Shown: positions 1 to 7,196 of the stretch, in pieces
Layout of the letters: each line of letters opens with the position of its first letter
Numbering within the stretch: the first letter of the stretch is position 1
Origin: Sphingobacteriales bacterium TSM_CSM
Lineage (GTDB): Bacteria; Bacteroidota; Bacteroidia; Chitinophagales; UBA2359
Direction: 5' to 3'
NCBI GenBank assembly: GCA_002212725.1
Contig: MTCR01000120.1
Coordinates: forward strand, 1 to 43,172
Length of the DNA stretch: 43,172 nt
The notes under the pieces: model-generated
What the model was told of the DNA's origin: nothing
What the model saw: only the letters and a program-made list of their open reading frames with translations
Database searches by the model: none
Translations under genes and position numbers: made by a program

Positions 1-178
1 CAGGCAGACGTTTGTAAAACTTGGCAATATTGGTATAATTTTACGGCCAACCCCAGGCAGTATATTTCCCGCCTTGTAAACTGCAAGTAAAAAACAACCT
101 TACCAACCACCACCGGTACACCGGTTTGCCGTGCTCTTTTATGCGCAGTGCGGGGTTAATTGGTATGTACTAGTACAG

Positions 179-1762
179 ATGCCTTTGCAGACATTAGCAA
201 AAAACAACAACTTGAACCGCGACCTTATTTTAGATGTTACTTCAGACGGCATTGAAATTGCCCTGTTGGAAGAAGACCAACTGGTAGAACTGCATCAGGA
301 AAAAAACGACACTCAGTTTGGCGTGGGCGATATTTTTGTGGCTAAGGTAAAAAAAACCGTAGCCGGCCTCAATGCCGCATTTGTGGATATTGGTTTTGGC
401 AAAGATGCATTTCTGCACTACTCCGATTTAAGCCCCCAAATGCTGTCGGTAAAAAAATATACCGAACATGCCGTTAACGGAAAACAAAACAGCCCCCACC
501 TTAACCACTTTGAACTGGAGCCGGATATAGTAAAAACCGGCAAAATTTCTGATGTGCTGAACCGGCGCGATATTTTACTGGTGCAGGTGCTTAAAGAACC
601 CATATCAACAAAAGGGCCCCGCCTTAGCTGCGAAATATCGCTCGCAGGCCGCTTTATAGTGCTAACCCCGTTTAACAATGTGGTTTCTGTTTCGCGAAAA
701 ATAAAATCGGCCGAAGAGCGCACACGGCTGCAACGCTTAGCCGAAAGCATTAAACCCAAAAACTTTGGGCTAATTGTGCGCACCGCCGCCGAAAACCACA
801 AAGTTGCCGAACTGCACGAAGACATAGAAACCCAGTTTGCCAAATGGCAGCAAATTTTCAACGAACTGAAAAACGCCACCCCGCCCCAAAAGATTATGAG
901 CGAAATGGGCAAGGCATCGGGCATTTTGCGCGACTTGCTTAGCCCGTCGTTTACCCGCGTGGTGGTAAATGACAAAAACGTAGCACAGGAAGTTAGCAAC
1001 TACATCAGCGAAATAGAACCGGGTGCCGAAAAAATAGTGTCGTACTACTCAGGCAAAGCACCTGTTTTTGACTATTACAAGGTAACCAAGCAAATAAAAT
1101 CGGCTTTTGGCAAAACGGTTAACCTGGCCAGCGGTGCATACATTGTAATTGAACACACCGAAGCCCTGCACGTAATAGACGTAAACAGCGGCCATAAAAT
1201 GACCACATCGGGCAATCAGGAAACCAACGCCCTTACCGTAAACCTGGAAGCCGTATCGGAAATTGCGCGGCAACTGCGGCTTCGCGACCTGGGCGGCATC
1301 ATTATTATTGATTTTATTGACCTGAAATCTGCCGAAAACCGCAAAATGGTTATGCGCCGAATGGAAGAAGCCATGCAACCCGACCGCGCTAAACACACCA
1401 TACTGCCGCTTAGCCAGTTTGGCATTATGCAAATTACCCGTGAGCGCGTGCGCCCCGAAATACAAATTGCCACCGCCGAAGTTTGCCCCACCTGCCGCGG
1501 AACCGGAAGGGTGAAAGCCACCATTTTACTCATTGACGAAATTGAAAACAACCTCAGCTACCTGCTTAATGAATTGGATTACCAGCAACTTAAACTATCG
1601 GTACACCCGTTTGTTGATGCCTATATTAAAAAGGGTATCATCTCGCGCCAATGGAAATGGTTTTGGACACACAAAAAATGGGTTTCGGTAACTCCCAACA
1701 ACAACTACTCCTTAACCGAATACCGCTTTCTTAATGCACAAAACGAAGAAATAAAACTGTAA
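179..1762 (+). CDS. rng: Ribonuclease G (Rne/Rng family)
   Basis: Endoribonuclease of the RNase E/G family, expected to act in the cytoplasm on rRNA precursors and mRNA. Seen: an N-terminal S1-like RNA-binding fold (VGDIFVAKVKK, then GLNAAFVDIGFGKDAFLHY), a central catalytic region with the acidic run HVIDVNSGHK and GGIIIIDFIDL, and near the C-terminus the zinc-link motif CPTCRGTGRV. There is no long RNase E-type C-terminal scaffold, so RNase G is the better name. The frame is open from 131, but the first 16 residues do not look like this family. The ATG at 179 gives 527 residues, the usual size in Bacteroidota. No ribosome-binding site is obvious, which is normal for the phylum. It is followed by a 344-bp gap and is probably transcribed alone. 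Confidence 0.93.
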   Translation: MPLQTLAKNNNLNRDLILDVTSDGIEIALLEEDQLVELHQEKNDTQFGVGDIFVAKVKKTVAGLNAAFVDIGFGKDAFLHYSDLSPQMLSVKKYTEHAVNGKQNSPHLNHFELEPDIVKTGKISDVLNRRDILLVQVLKEPISTKGPRLSCEISLAGRFIVLTPFNNVVSVSRKIKSAEERTRLQRLAESIKPKNFGLIVRTAAENHKVAELHEDIETQFAKWQQIFNELKNATPPQKIMSEMGKASGILRDLLSPSFTRVVVNDKNVAQEVSNYISEIEPGAEKIVSYYSGKAPVFDYYKVTKQIKSAFGKTVNLASGAYIVIEHTEALHVIDVNSGHKMTTSGNQETNALTVNLEAVSEIARQLRLRDLGGIIIIDFIDLKSAENRKMVMRRMEEAMQPDRAKHTILPLSQFGIMQITRERVRPEIQIATAEVCPTCRGTGRVKATILLIDEIENNLSYLLNELDYQQLKLSVHPFVDAYIKKGIISRQWKWFWTHKKWVSVTPNNNYSLTEYRFLNAQNEEIKL

Positions 1763-1915
1763 CCGCAAAAATATATGCGGCGTAAACTTAGCCCGTTTAA
1801 AAAAGTGATAAAAAAAATTAGCAGTCCACAACCATTTTTTTATGGCTCATTACCCCGCTTTGGCAAACGGTTTTCTATTAAAGTCTTTGATTTCAAACCA
1901 TTTACAAGAAGCAAA

Positions 1916-1953
1916 TGATTTTAATTATTAAATAATTGCAATAATTAAAATCA
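1916..1953. repeat. Perfect 14-bp AT-rich inverted repeat, possible terminator or operator
   Basis: Bases 1916-1929 and 1940-1953 are exact reverse complements (arms TGATTTTAATTATT and its complement) around a 10-base loop. The stem is almost purely A/T and a T-run follows about 20 bases later (1970-1976). It lies in the 344-bp gap between rng and the glycosyltransferase. It could end rng transcription or bind a dimeric regulator. Apart from a -7-like box near 2007, I see nothing else in this gap. Confidence 0.55.
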
Positions 1954-2006
1954 GAGGTCTAACGATAATTTTTTTCTGTAGCAGGTGCGAAAATGATTGT
2001 TTTTCG

Positions 2007-2014
2007 TACATTTG
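2007..2014 (+). promoter_or_regulatory. Bacteroidota -7-like box TACATTTG
   Basis: Matches the TAnnTTTG consensus of the Bacteroidota housekeeping sigma factor, 92 bases upstream of the GT4 gene start. No convincing TTTG -33 box lies 19-21 bases upstream, so this is a weak call. Confidence 0.3.
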
Positions 2015-2106
2015 TTTGCATTTTTAAAGTATTACCTCAGTGACTTTGCAAGCTAAACCGCCTCTAAATAACAGGAAGTATTTAGCAAAAGCCAAAAACA
2101 ACGCTC

Positions 2107-3429
2107 ATGCCCAGAGTACTGCGAATAATAAACAGGTTGAACTTAGGCGGCCCCACCTTTAACGCCGCCCTTCTTACCAAATACCTTACACCCGAATACG
2201 AAACCCTGTTGGTGGCCGGTATGAAAGAAGAGGCCGAAGCCAGTTCGGAATTTATATTGAACAACCTGGGCATAGAACCCCTGTATATTTCCGATATGTA
2301 CCGGTCGGTAAACCCCCTCAGAGATTTACCCGCCTACCGGCAACTGAAAAAAATCATTCAACAGTTTAAACCCGATATTGTACATACACATGCAGCAAAA
2401 GCAGGCGCTTTAGGCCGGCTGGCTGCCATAGATTGCGGTGTGCCGGTAGTGGTGCATACCTTCCACGGGCATGTGTTCCACTCTTATTTCGGGCCGCTGA
2501 AAACCCGCCTCTACCTTGAAATAGAACGGTGGTTAGCCAAAGGAAGCAGCAAAATCATAGCCATCAGCCAATCACAAAAAAATGAACTTAGCGAAACCTA
2601 TAAAGTTTGCCCTGCCAACCATATAGAAGTTGTGCCGCTTGGGTTTGACCTTTCGCGTTTTCAAACCGGTCAAATTGACAAGCGCATTGATTTCAGGCAG
2701 CGCTACCAAATTGCCGATGATGAAATAGCCATTGGCATTGTAGGCCGCTTAGTGCCTGTTAAAAACCACCGCCTGTTCTTGCTTGCCCTTAAGGAAATAC
2801 TTGACAACACCCGCCAAAAAGTGCGCGCCTTTATTGTGGGCGACGGCGAAGAAAGACAACCCCTGATGCAATTGGCCGCCGAACTGAACATACCCTATAC
2901 CACTCCCCAAAACAACCGCCAGCAAACTGCCCCGCTTACCTTTACCTCCTGGATTAAAGAAGTGGACGAAGTGTATGCCGGTATTGATATTGTAGCGCTG
3001 TCGTCATTAAATGAGGGTACGCCTGTAAGTCTTATAGAAGCGCAGGCCGCCAATAAACCTATTGTTACTACCAACGTGGGCGGCGTTTGCGATGTAGTGC
3101 TGCCCAATAAAACCGCTTTGTTGTCGGAATCTGACCACACCGGGCAATTTGCAAAGCAACTGCTTAAACTGGCAGAAAACGAACAACTACGGCACCGGTT
3201 GGGCAAAAACGGCAGCAACTTTGTGCTGCGCAAGTACCACTACACAAGGTTGGTAAACGATATAGACAATTTGTACGGCAAATTGCTGTGGCAAGCCAAA
3301 CACTCGGGCAAACCGGCCATAAATAAACCCGTCTTGCCGCAAACCCTTGAACTTGCAGGCGCAATGGCATCGGTAAGCGCATTACCGGCTACAGGCAAGG
3401 CTGTGGCTAACAGCTTTTCCCGAAAATAA
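2107..3429 (+). CDS. Glycosyltransferase family 4 (GT-B fold)
   Basis: Retaining GT-B glycosyltransferase, probably cytoplasmic and membrane-associated, adding a sugar to a lipid-linked or surface-polysaccharide intermediate. The N-terminal domain has the donor-side glycine loop LNLGGPTFNA and a DIVHTHAAKAGALGRLAA segment. The C-terminal domain has GRLVPVKNH, VGDGEER and the EX7E motif (NEGTPVSLIEA) that binds the nucleotide-sugar. At 440 residues it is slightly long, because of a low-complexity tail after about residue 400. It lies 63 bp upstream of a WecA-like phosphotransferase on the same strand, which suggests both act in polysaccharide or glycolipid assembly. The exact sugar cannot be told from sequence. 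Confidence 0.88.
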   Translation: MPRVLRIINRLNLGGPTFNAALLTKYLTPEYETLLVAGMKEEAEASSEFILNNLGIEPLYISDMYRSVNPLRDLPAYRQLKKIIQQFKPDIVHTHAAKAGALGRLAAIDCGVPVVVHTFHGHVFHSYFGPLKTRLYLEIERWLAKGSSKIIAISQSQKNELSETYKVCPANHIEVVPLGFDLSRFQTGQIDKRIDFRQRYQIADDEIAIGIVGRLVPVKNHRLFLLALKEILDNTRQKVRAFIVGDGEERQPLMQLAAELNIPYTTPQNNRQQTAPLTFTSWIKEVDEVYAGIDIVALSSLNEGTPVSLIEAQAANKPIVTTNVGGVCDVVLPNKTALLSESDHTGQFAKQLLKLAENEQLRHRLGKNGSNFVLRKYHYTRLVNDIDNLYGKLLWQAKHSGKPAINKPVLPQTLELAGAMASVSALPATGKAVANSFSRK

Positions 3430-3462
3430 AATCATTTCATATAATAAACCAAACCCCGGATA

Positions 3463-3478
3463 TAGTTTTGTAAGTTTG
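3463..3478 (+). promoter_or_regulatory. Two overlapping -7-like boxes upstream of wecA-like gene
   Basis: TAGTTTTG (3463-3470) and TAAGTTTG (3471-3478) both fit TAnnTTTG and lie 15-30 bases before the ATG at 3493. No clear -33 box is seen. The gene could have its own promoter as well as read-through from the glycosyltransferase. Confidence 0.3.
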
Positions 3479-3492
3479 GGAGTGTACGCAAC

Positions 3493-4602
3493 ATGCAGCC
3501 AAATATAACCCTGCTACCCTTTATTGTTTACGGCGCATATGGTATAATAGCCACCGCATTTGCCGCAATAGTGAACTACCTTCTGCTGCGGTCGGTTAAA
3601 AATATAGGTATAAAAAACGCCGGTTCCCAATCCAACAATGGGCACGCCAATTTGGTGCGCTGGGCATCGCAAGCCAAACCTACCTTGGGCGGCTTTTCCT
3701 TTTTTATCTTGTTTTTGCTCTCGGTAAGTTCTTACTACCTGCTTCCTTTTAAAAACACCGAATTGCCTGCCCGCGAACTGTTTGCGCTGCTGGGCAGTGT
3801 TTCTACAGGGTTTGTAGTAGGGCTGGTTGATGATTCGTTTCATATGCCACCACGGTTTAAATTTGCCGGACAACTGCTTTGCGCCCTGCTTATGACCGGC
3901 ATGGGTGTATATATTAATGCTACAGGTATTTTTTGGCTAAACGCCTTATTTACCACATTTTGGGTGGTAGGCATTATGAATGCCATAAACATGTTAGATA
4001 ACATGGACGGCATAGCCGCTACCGTTGCATCGGGCATTCTTGTGTGTGCCATTGCCATTTTGTACCTGCAAGGCAATTTTACCGGCTTTTATACTATTGT
4101 ATTTATAGGTGTGCTGGCGGCTTTGCTGGGTTTTTTGTTTTTTAACTGGCATCCGTCAAAAATGTACATGGGCGATTCGGGCAGTCAGTTTTTGGGTGCG
4201 CTGCTGGCATTTGCCGGCATTTTACTGGTATGGCCGCAGTATCGCCCCGAAGGCGTGAGCGGTTTTTACCTGCCGCAGTTTGTGCTGCCGGCGGTTATTT
4301 TTGCCCTTCCGTTTATTGATACCACCACCGTTTTTGTATATCGCATTGCCCGAAAACAATCGCCTTTTACCGGCGGACGCGACCACACCACCCACCACTT
4401 TGCTTATTGCGGCTTTACCGATGTGGCTGTGGCACGACTTGTTGCGTTGGTATCGGCAATATCGGTGGCGGTAACGGTGATGATGGTTAAGCGGTATCAG
4501 GAAAACCCGCACCTGTTTCCGGTTATTGCCGCCGCGTATTGGATTTTGTTGTTTGTAACCATACAGTATTTTTACCGCATCGGGAAAAGAAAACACGGTT
4601 AA
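3493..4602 (+). CDS. WecA/TagO-like undecaprenyl-phosphate sugar-1-phosphate transferase
   Basis: Polytopic inner-membrane enzyme of the MraY/WecA family (glycosyltransferase 4, PF00953). It would move a HexNAc-1-phosphate from UDP onto undecaprenyl phosphate and so start O-antigen, capsule or teichoic-like glycan synthesis. Seen: KPTLGG near the first cytoplasmic loop, the VDDSF aspartate pair, NAINMLDNMDGIAA, MGDSGSQFLGALLA and a histidine-rich loop DHTTHHF near the C-terminus, with about ten hydrophobic segments between. MraY normally has NLTDGLDGLA and sits in the mur cluster. This gene does not, so a WecA-type role is preferred. It follows the GT4 gene by 63 bp and precedes the fluoride channel by 45 bp. 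Confidence 0.87.
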   Translation: MQPNITLLPFIVYGAYGIIATAFAAIVNYLLLRSVKNIGIKNAGSQSNNGHANLVRWASQAKPTLGGFSFFILFLLSVSSYYLLPFKNTELPARELFALLGSVSTGFVVGLVDDSFHMPPRFKFAGQLLCALLMTGMGVYINATGIFWLNALFTTFWVVGIMNAINMLDNMDGIAATVASGILVCAIAILYLQGNFTGFYTIVFIGVLAALLGFLFFNWHPSKMYMGDSGSQFLGALLAFAGILLVWPQYRPEGVSGFYLPQFVLPAVIFALPFIDTTTVFVYRIARKQSPFTGGRDHTTHHFAYCGFTDVAVARLVALVSAISVAVTVMMVKRYQENPHLFPVIAAAYWILLFVTIQYFYRIGKRKHG

Positions 4603-4647
4603 CCAACCGGATACGATAACAACCCTATTGTTTTTATCCATTTCAGC

Positions 4648-5019
4648 ATGAACGATTACCTGCTTGTATTTGTAGGCGGCGGTTTAGGCAGCATGGCGCG
4701 TTTTGCCCTGTCCAGGTTTAATGCGCTGGGCAGTACCCCCCTGCCTGCAGGCACATTGGCGGCAAACATATTAAGCAGTTGTATTTTGGGACTGGTAGTA
4801 GGGTTGGTAAGTGCCCGCAGCCATATTTCGCCATCGGTAAGGGTGTTTTTTGCAGTAGGTTTTTGCGGCGGCTTCAGCACTTTTTCCACTTTCAGTTTCG
4901 AAACTTTTTATTTTCTTAAAACCGGGCAGCCGGGTTATGCCTTGCTAAATATATTGCTGAGCGTTTTGGGTTGCCTGGGTGGCGTTTATGCCGGTTTTAC
5001 CCTTCAAAAATACACCTGA
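4648..5019 (+). CDS. crcB: Fluoride ion channel CrcB/FluC
   Basis: Small four-helix membrane protein that works as an antiparallel dimer and exports fluoride passively. The 123 residues carry the family marks: GGGLGSMARFALSR in helix 1, the conserved pore asparagine in GTLAANILSS, and GFCGGFSTFSTFSFET, which holds the phenylalanine box and the central sodium site. Length is typical. No fluoride riboswitch is evident in the short 45-bp upstream gap. It ends 5 bp before the pyroglutamyl peptidase start, so the two are probably co-transcribed. Confidence 0.93.
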   Translation: MNDYLLVFVGGGLGSMARFALSRFNALGSTPLPAGTLAANILSSCILGLVVGLVSARSHISPSVRVFFAVGFCGGFSTFSTFSFETFYFLKTGQPGYALLNILLSVLGCLGGVYAGFTLQKYT

Positions 5020-5024
5020 CAATT

Positions 5025-5642
5025 ATGCGCATTTTGCTTACCGGTTTCGGAAAGTTTGGAAATTTTGAACAAAACCCGACAGAAGCTATTGTAAACGGGT
5101 TTAATAATTGCTGTTCGGGGGTTTCGGTTTCGCGGTGTGTATTGGAGGTAAATTTTAACACTGTGCCGGTTGTTTATGCGCAAATATTGCAACAGGTACA
5201 ACCGCAGCTTATTCTTAACCTTGGACTGGCTGCCGAAACACCGGCGCTGCAACTGGAAAAAGTAGCTCTTAATACCGGTTTTGATACCTACCGTGGTAAA
5301 ACCCATTTTACCCTGCAACCCGGCGCCCCCGATGCTTACTTTAGTAACCTGCCGGTTGAACACATTGCCCGGTATTTATGCCAAAACGGCATTCCGGCAT
5401 TGCGCTCCAACCATGCCGGACATTACCTGTGCAATATGTTGTACTTCCTGTCTTTACAATGGTGTGCGCAGCAAGGCAACTGCCACGCCCTTTTTGTACA
5501 CCTGCCTTTTACTACGCAACTTGCAGCCCAAATTTGCCTGCAACAACACAAAGCATACCCCTCATTGCCGCAAACGGTGGCAGAACAAGCCATTGCACTT
5601 ATAATTGACTGGTATTTGGAGTATGTACAACAGCCTGCTTAA
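5025..5642 (+). CDS. pcp: Pyroglutamyl-peptidase I (C15 family)
   Basis: Cytoplasmic cysteine peptidase that removes N-terminal pyroglutamate from peptides. Seen: start MRILLTGFGKFGNFEQNPTE as in the family, then the catalytic triad in order: E78 in LEKVALN, C136 in SNHAGHYLCN, H159 in FVHLPF. At 205 residues the length is right. The frame is open upstream from 4971, but that stretch overlaps crcB; the ATG at 5025 matches the family N-terminus and gives a 5-bp gap to crcB. Its stop codon overlaps the stop of the convergent RskA-like gene (5639-5642). Confidence 0.9.
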   Translation: MRILLTGFGKFGNFEQNPTEAIVNGFNNCCSGVSVSRCVLEVNFNTVPVVYAQILQQVQPQLILNLGLAAETPALQLEKVALNTGFDTYRGKTHFTLQPGAPDAYFSNLPVEHIARYLCQNGIPALRSNHAGHYLCNMLYFLSLQWCAQQGNCHALFVHLPFTTQLAAQICLQQHKAYPSLPQTVAEQAIALIIDWYLEYVQQPA

Positions 5643-6169
5643 TAATGAACTCCGCCCCGTGCGCATGGTTGCGTTGGGGCAGTAGGGTTGCCCTGCGGCA
5701 GTTCTATGGAAAGTACAAAAGCCTGGGGTTTTGCGGTATTGGTTAGCCGGTACAATATTTCTTTATCGGGTTGGCGGTTAAATACGCCTAAACTATGGTA
5801 TTTTCCGCCTGTTTCGGTCCATAGCTGGTATTGCTTGTCGGCGGGCGGGGCGGGCAGTGGGGTTGCGTCAAGATATACTGCTCCGGTACTGCTGTTCCAG
5901 AAAACGGTAGCATTGCCGGCGGTAAAACCCGGCAGCATTTGCAGGGGTATTGCGCGGTTTTGGGGGTGTTTTAAGGCTTTCAGGTTGGCAATGGCCAGGT
6001 CTAAATCGCGTTTCAGCAGGTCATAATCGCCGGCAACGGTCTGTTTATCGGTTTGGAGGCGGGCAAGGTTATTGCGGGTTTGATTAAGTTGGCGGTAAAA
6101 ATACCAGTTTGCCAACAGGCTGATTGTCAGTAAAACTAACGTTATAACAGTGCTAAATTTATGAAGCAT
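5639..6169 (-). CDS. Orphan RskA-like (anti-sigma-K C-terminal domain) membrane protein
   Basis: The protein has one N-terminal transmembrane helix (about residues 3-22 from the chosen ATG), then a heptad-like coiled-coil stretch, then a C-terminal domain resembling the extracytoplasmic part of RskA-type anti-sigma factors: proline-rich PLPAPPADKQYQLW, GVFNRQP, and SIELPQGNPTAPTQP. The cytoplasmic zinc-binding anti-sigma domain normally found before the membrane helix is absent, and no sigma-70/ECF gene adjoins it, so a sigma-sequestering role is doubtful. An upstream in-frame ATG at 6196 would add only nine residues. The gene is convergent with pcp (stops overlap) and divergent from the YqhA gene. 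It may be a solo sensor or envelope domain, or the remnant of a former sigma/anti-sigma pair. Confidence 0.72.
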   Translation of the reverse strand: MLHKFSTVITLVLLTISLLANWYFYRQLNQTRNNLARLQTDKQTVAGDYDLLKRDLDLAIANLKALKHPQNRAIPLQMLPGFTAGNATVFWNSSTGAVYLDATPLPAPPADKQYQLWTETGGKYHSLGVFNRQPDKEILYRLTNTAKPQAFVLSIELPQGNPTAPTQPCARGGVHY

Positions 6170-6481
6170 AGGAACAGCAGTTGTATGATAAAGCAATGCT
6201 TGTGCAGTAAAGAATTGCAGCAGCCCTTACATGCTAAACCAGGGTTAACCGGCTGCCAAATACAGTACAGATGCACTATTGCGTAGGAAACAAAAAAGGT
6301 ACGCCGCAGGTTTGAACGCGTCTGCCAATGCCCTGAACGGGTTATGCTATATGCCCGTTTTTGGGGTAAATTCGGTTTTTTTAAGTGCCCGGGCATGGTA
6401 AAGGCATTTTGTGCTGTATTTAGCTTAAATTTGTGGCGTTTTTGCAGGCATTGCCCTACCCTAAAACAACCTCACGTTAAT

Positions 6482-6967
6482 ATGCTGAAACTATTAAGCA
6501 AAAGCCGGTACCTGGTTATTATTGCCGTGGCAGGCGGTTTTATAGCCGCTACGGCCCTTATGATTTACAATACCATAGAGGTAATTTCGGTGGTAGGGAA
6601 ATTATTTGCCGTTTCGGCCGGCGAAGAAACCGGTAAAACGGGTAAAGCGCTGGTGGTGGCGCTTATTGAAGCCATTGATGTGTACCTGCTTGCCACCGTT
6701 TTTTACATTATTGCCCTGGGCTTGTTTGAATTGTTTGTTGATAACCGGCTTGACCTGCCCGACTGGCTGGAAATCAACAACCTGGATGACCTTAAAAAGA
6801 AACTCATTGGCGTATTGGTACTGGTATTGGGGGTGCTGTTTCTGGGGCAGGTGGCACAATGGGACGGCGAGCGCAACCTCATGGGTTTGGGAGTTGGCAT
6901 TGCAGGGGTAATTACAGCACTTACTTTCTTTTTGCAGTACAACAAATCGAAAGATACCGAAGGGTAA
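6482..6967 (+). CDS. YqhA / UPF0114 family membrane protein
   Basis: Predicted inner-membrane protein of unknown biochemical function. The 161 residues show a first hydrophobic segment near residues 10-32, a second near 60-85 (with IEAIDVYLLATVFYIIALGLFELF, typical of UPF0114), a soluble linker holding LPDWLEINNLDDLKKKL, and two further segments near 105-120 and 130-150. The frame is open from 6344, but the upstream part is not hydrophobic or family-like and the ATG at 6482 matches the usual start. A TAAATTTG -7-like box lies at 6426. It stands alone between a divergent gene and the DUF5686 gene. Confidence 0.82.
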   Translation: MLKLLSKSRYLVIIAVAGGFIAATALMIYNTIEVISVVGKLFAVSAGEETGKTGKALVVALIEAIDVYLLATVFYIIALGLFELFVDNRLDLPDWLEINNLDDLKKKLIGVLVLVLGVLFLGQVAQWDGERNLMGLGVGIAGVITALTFFLQYNKSKDTEG

Positions 6968-7196
6968 TGCACCTGATTGTTGCCCGCCGGTTTTAACACT
7001 CATGCCATTTGAAAAATATAAGCCAATTTTACACAGTTTACCGGCCTCCATACAACCGCTATGTTGTTTAAAGGCCGCCCGGCAAGTGGCGCATCTTGCA
7101 AAGGACACAATTTGTTCAACGTTTAAACTACTGTAATGGTTTATAGTCTATTAAGGCTGTACATAAAAGCCAAAACCCTACGATAAAGCTTTTCAC

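Noticed and set aside
1..90. Open frame from base 1 to a TAA at 88-90 that could be the end of an upstream gene
   Set aside because: Only 29 codons, two of three frames are similarly open, and no family is recognisable.
131..178. N-terminal extension of RNase G from the ATG at 131
   Set aside because: The 16 extra residues do not resemble the family start; the ATG at 179 does.
4603..4647. Fluoride riboswitch before crcB
   Set aside because: The 45-bp gap shows no fluoride-riboswitch features and is too short to hold one outside the upstream gene.
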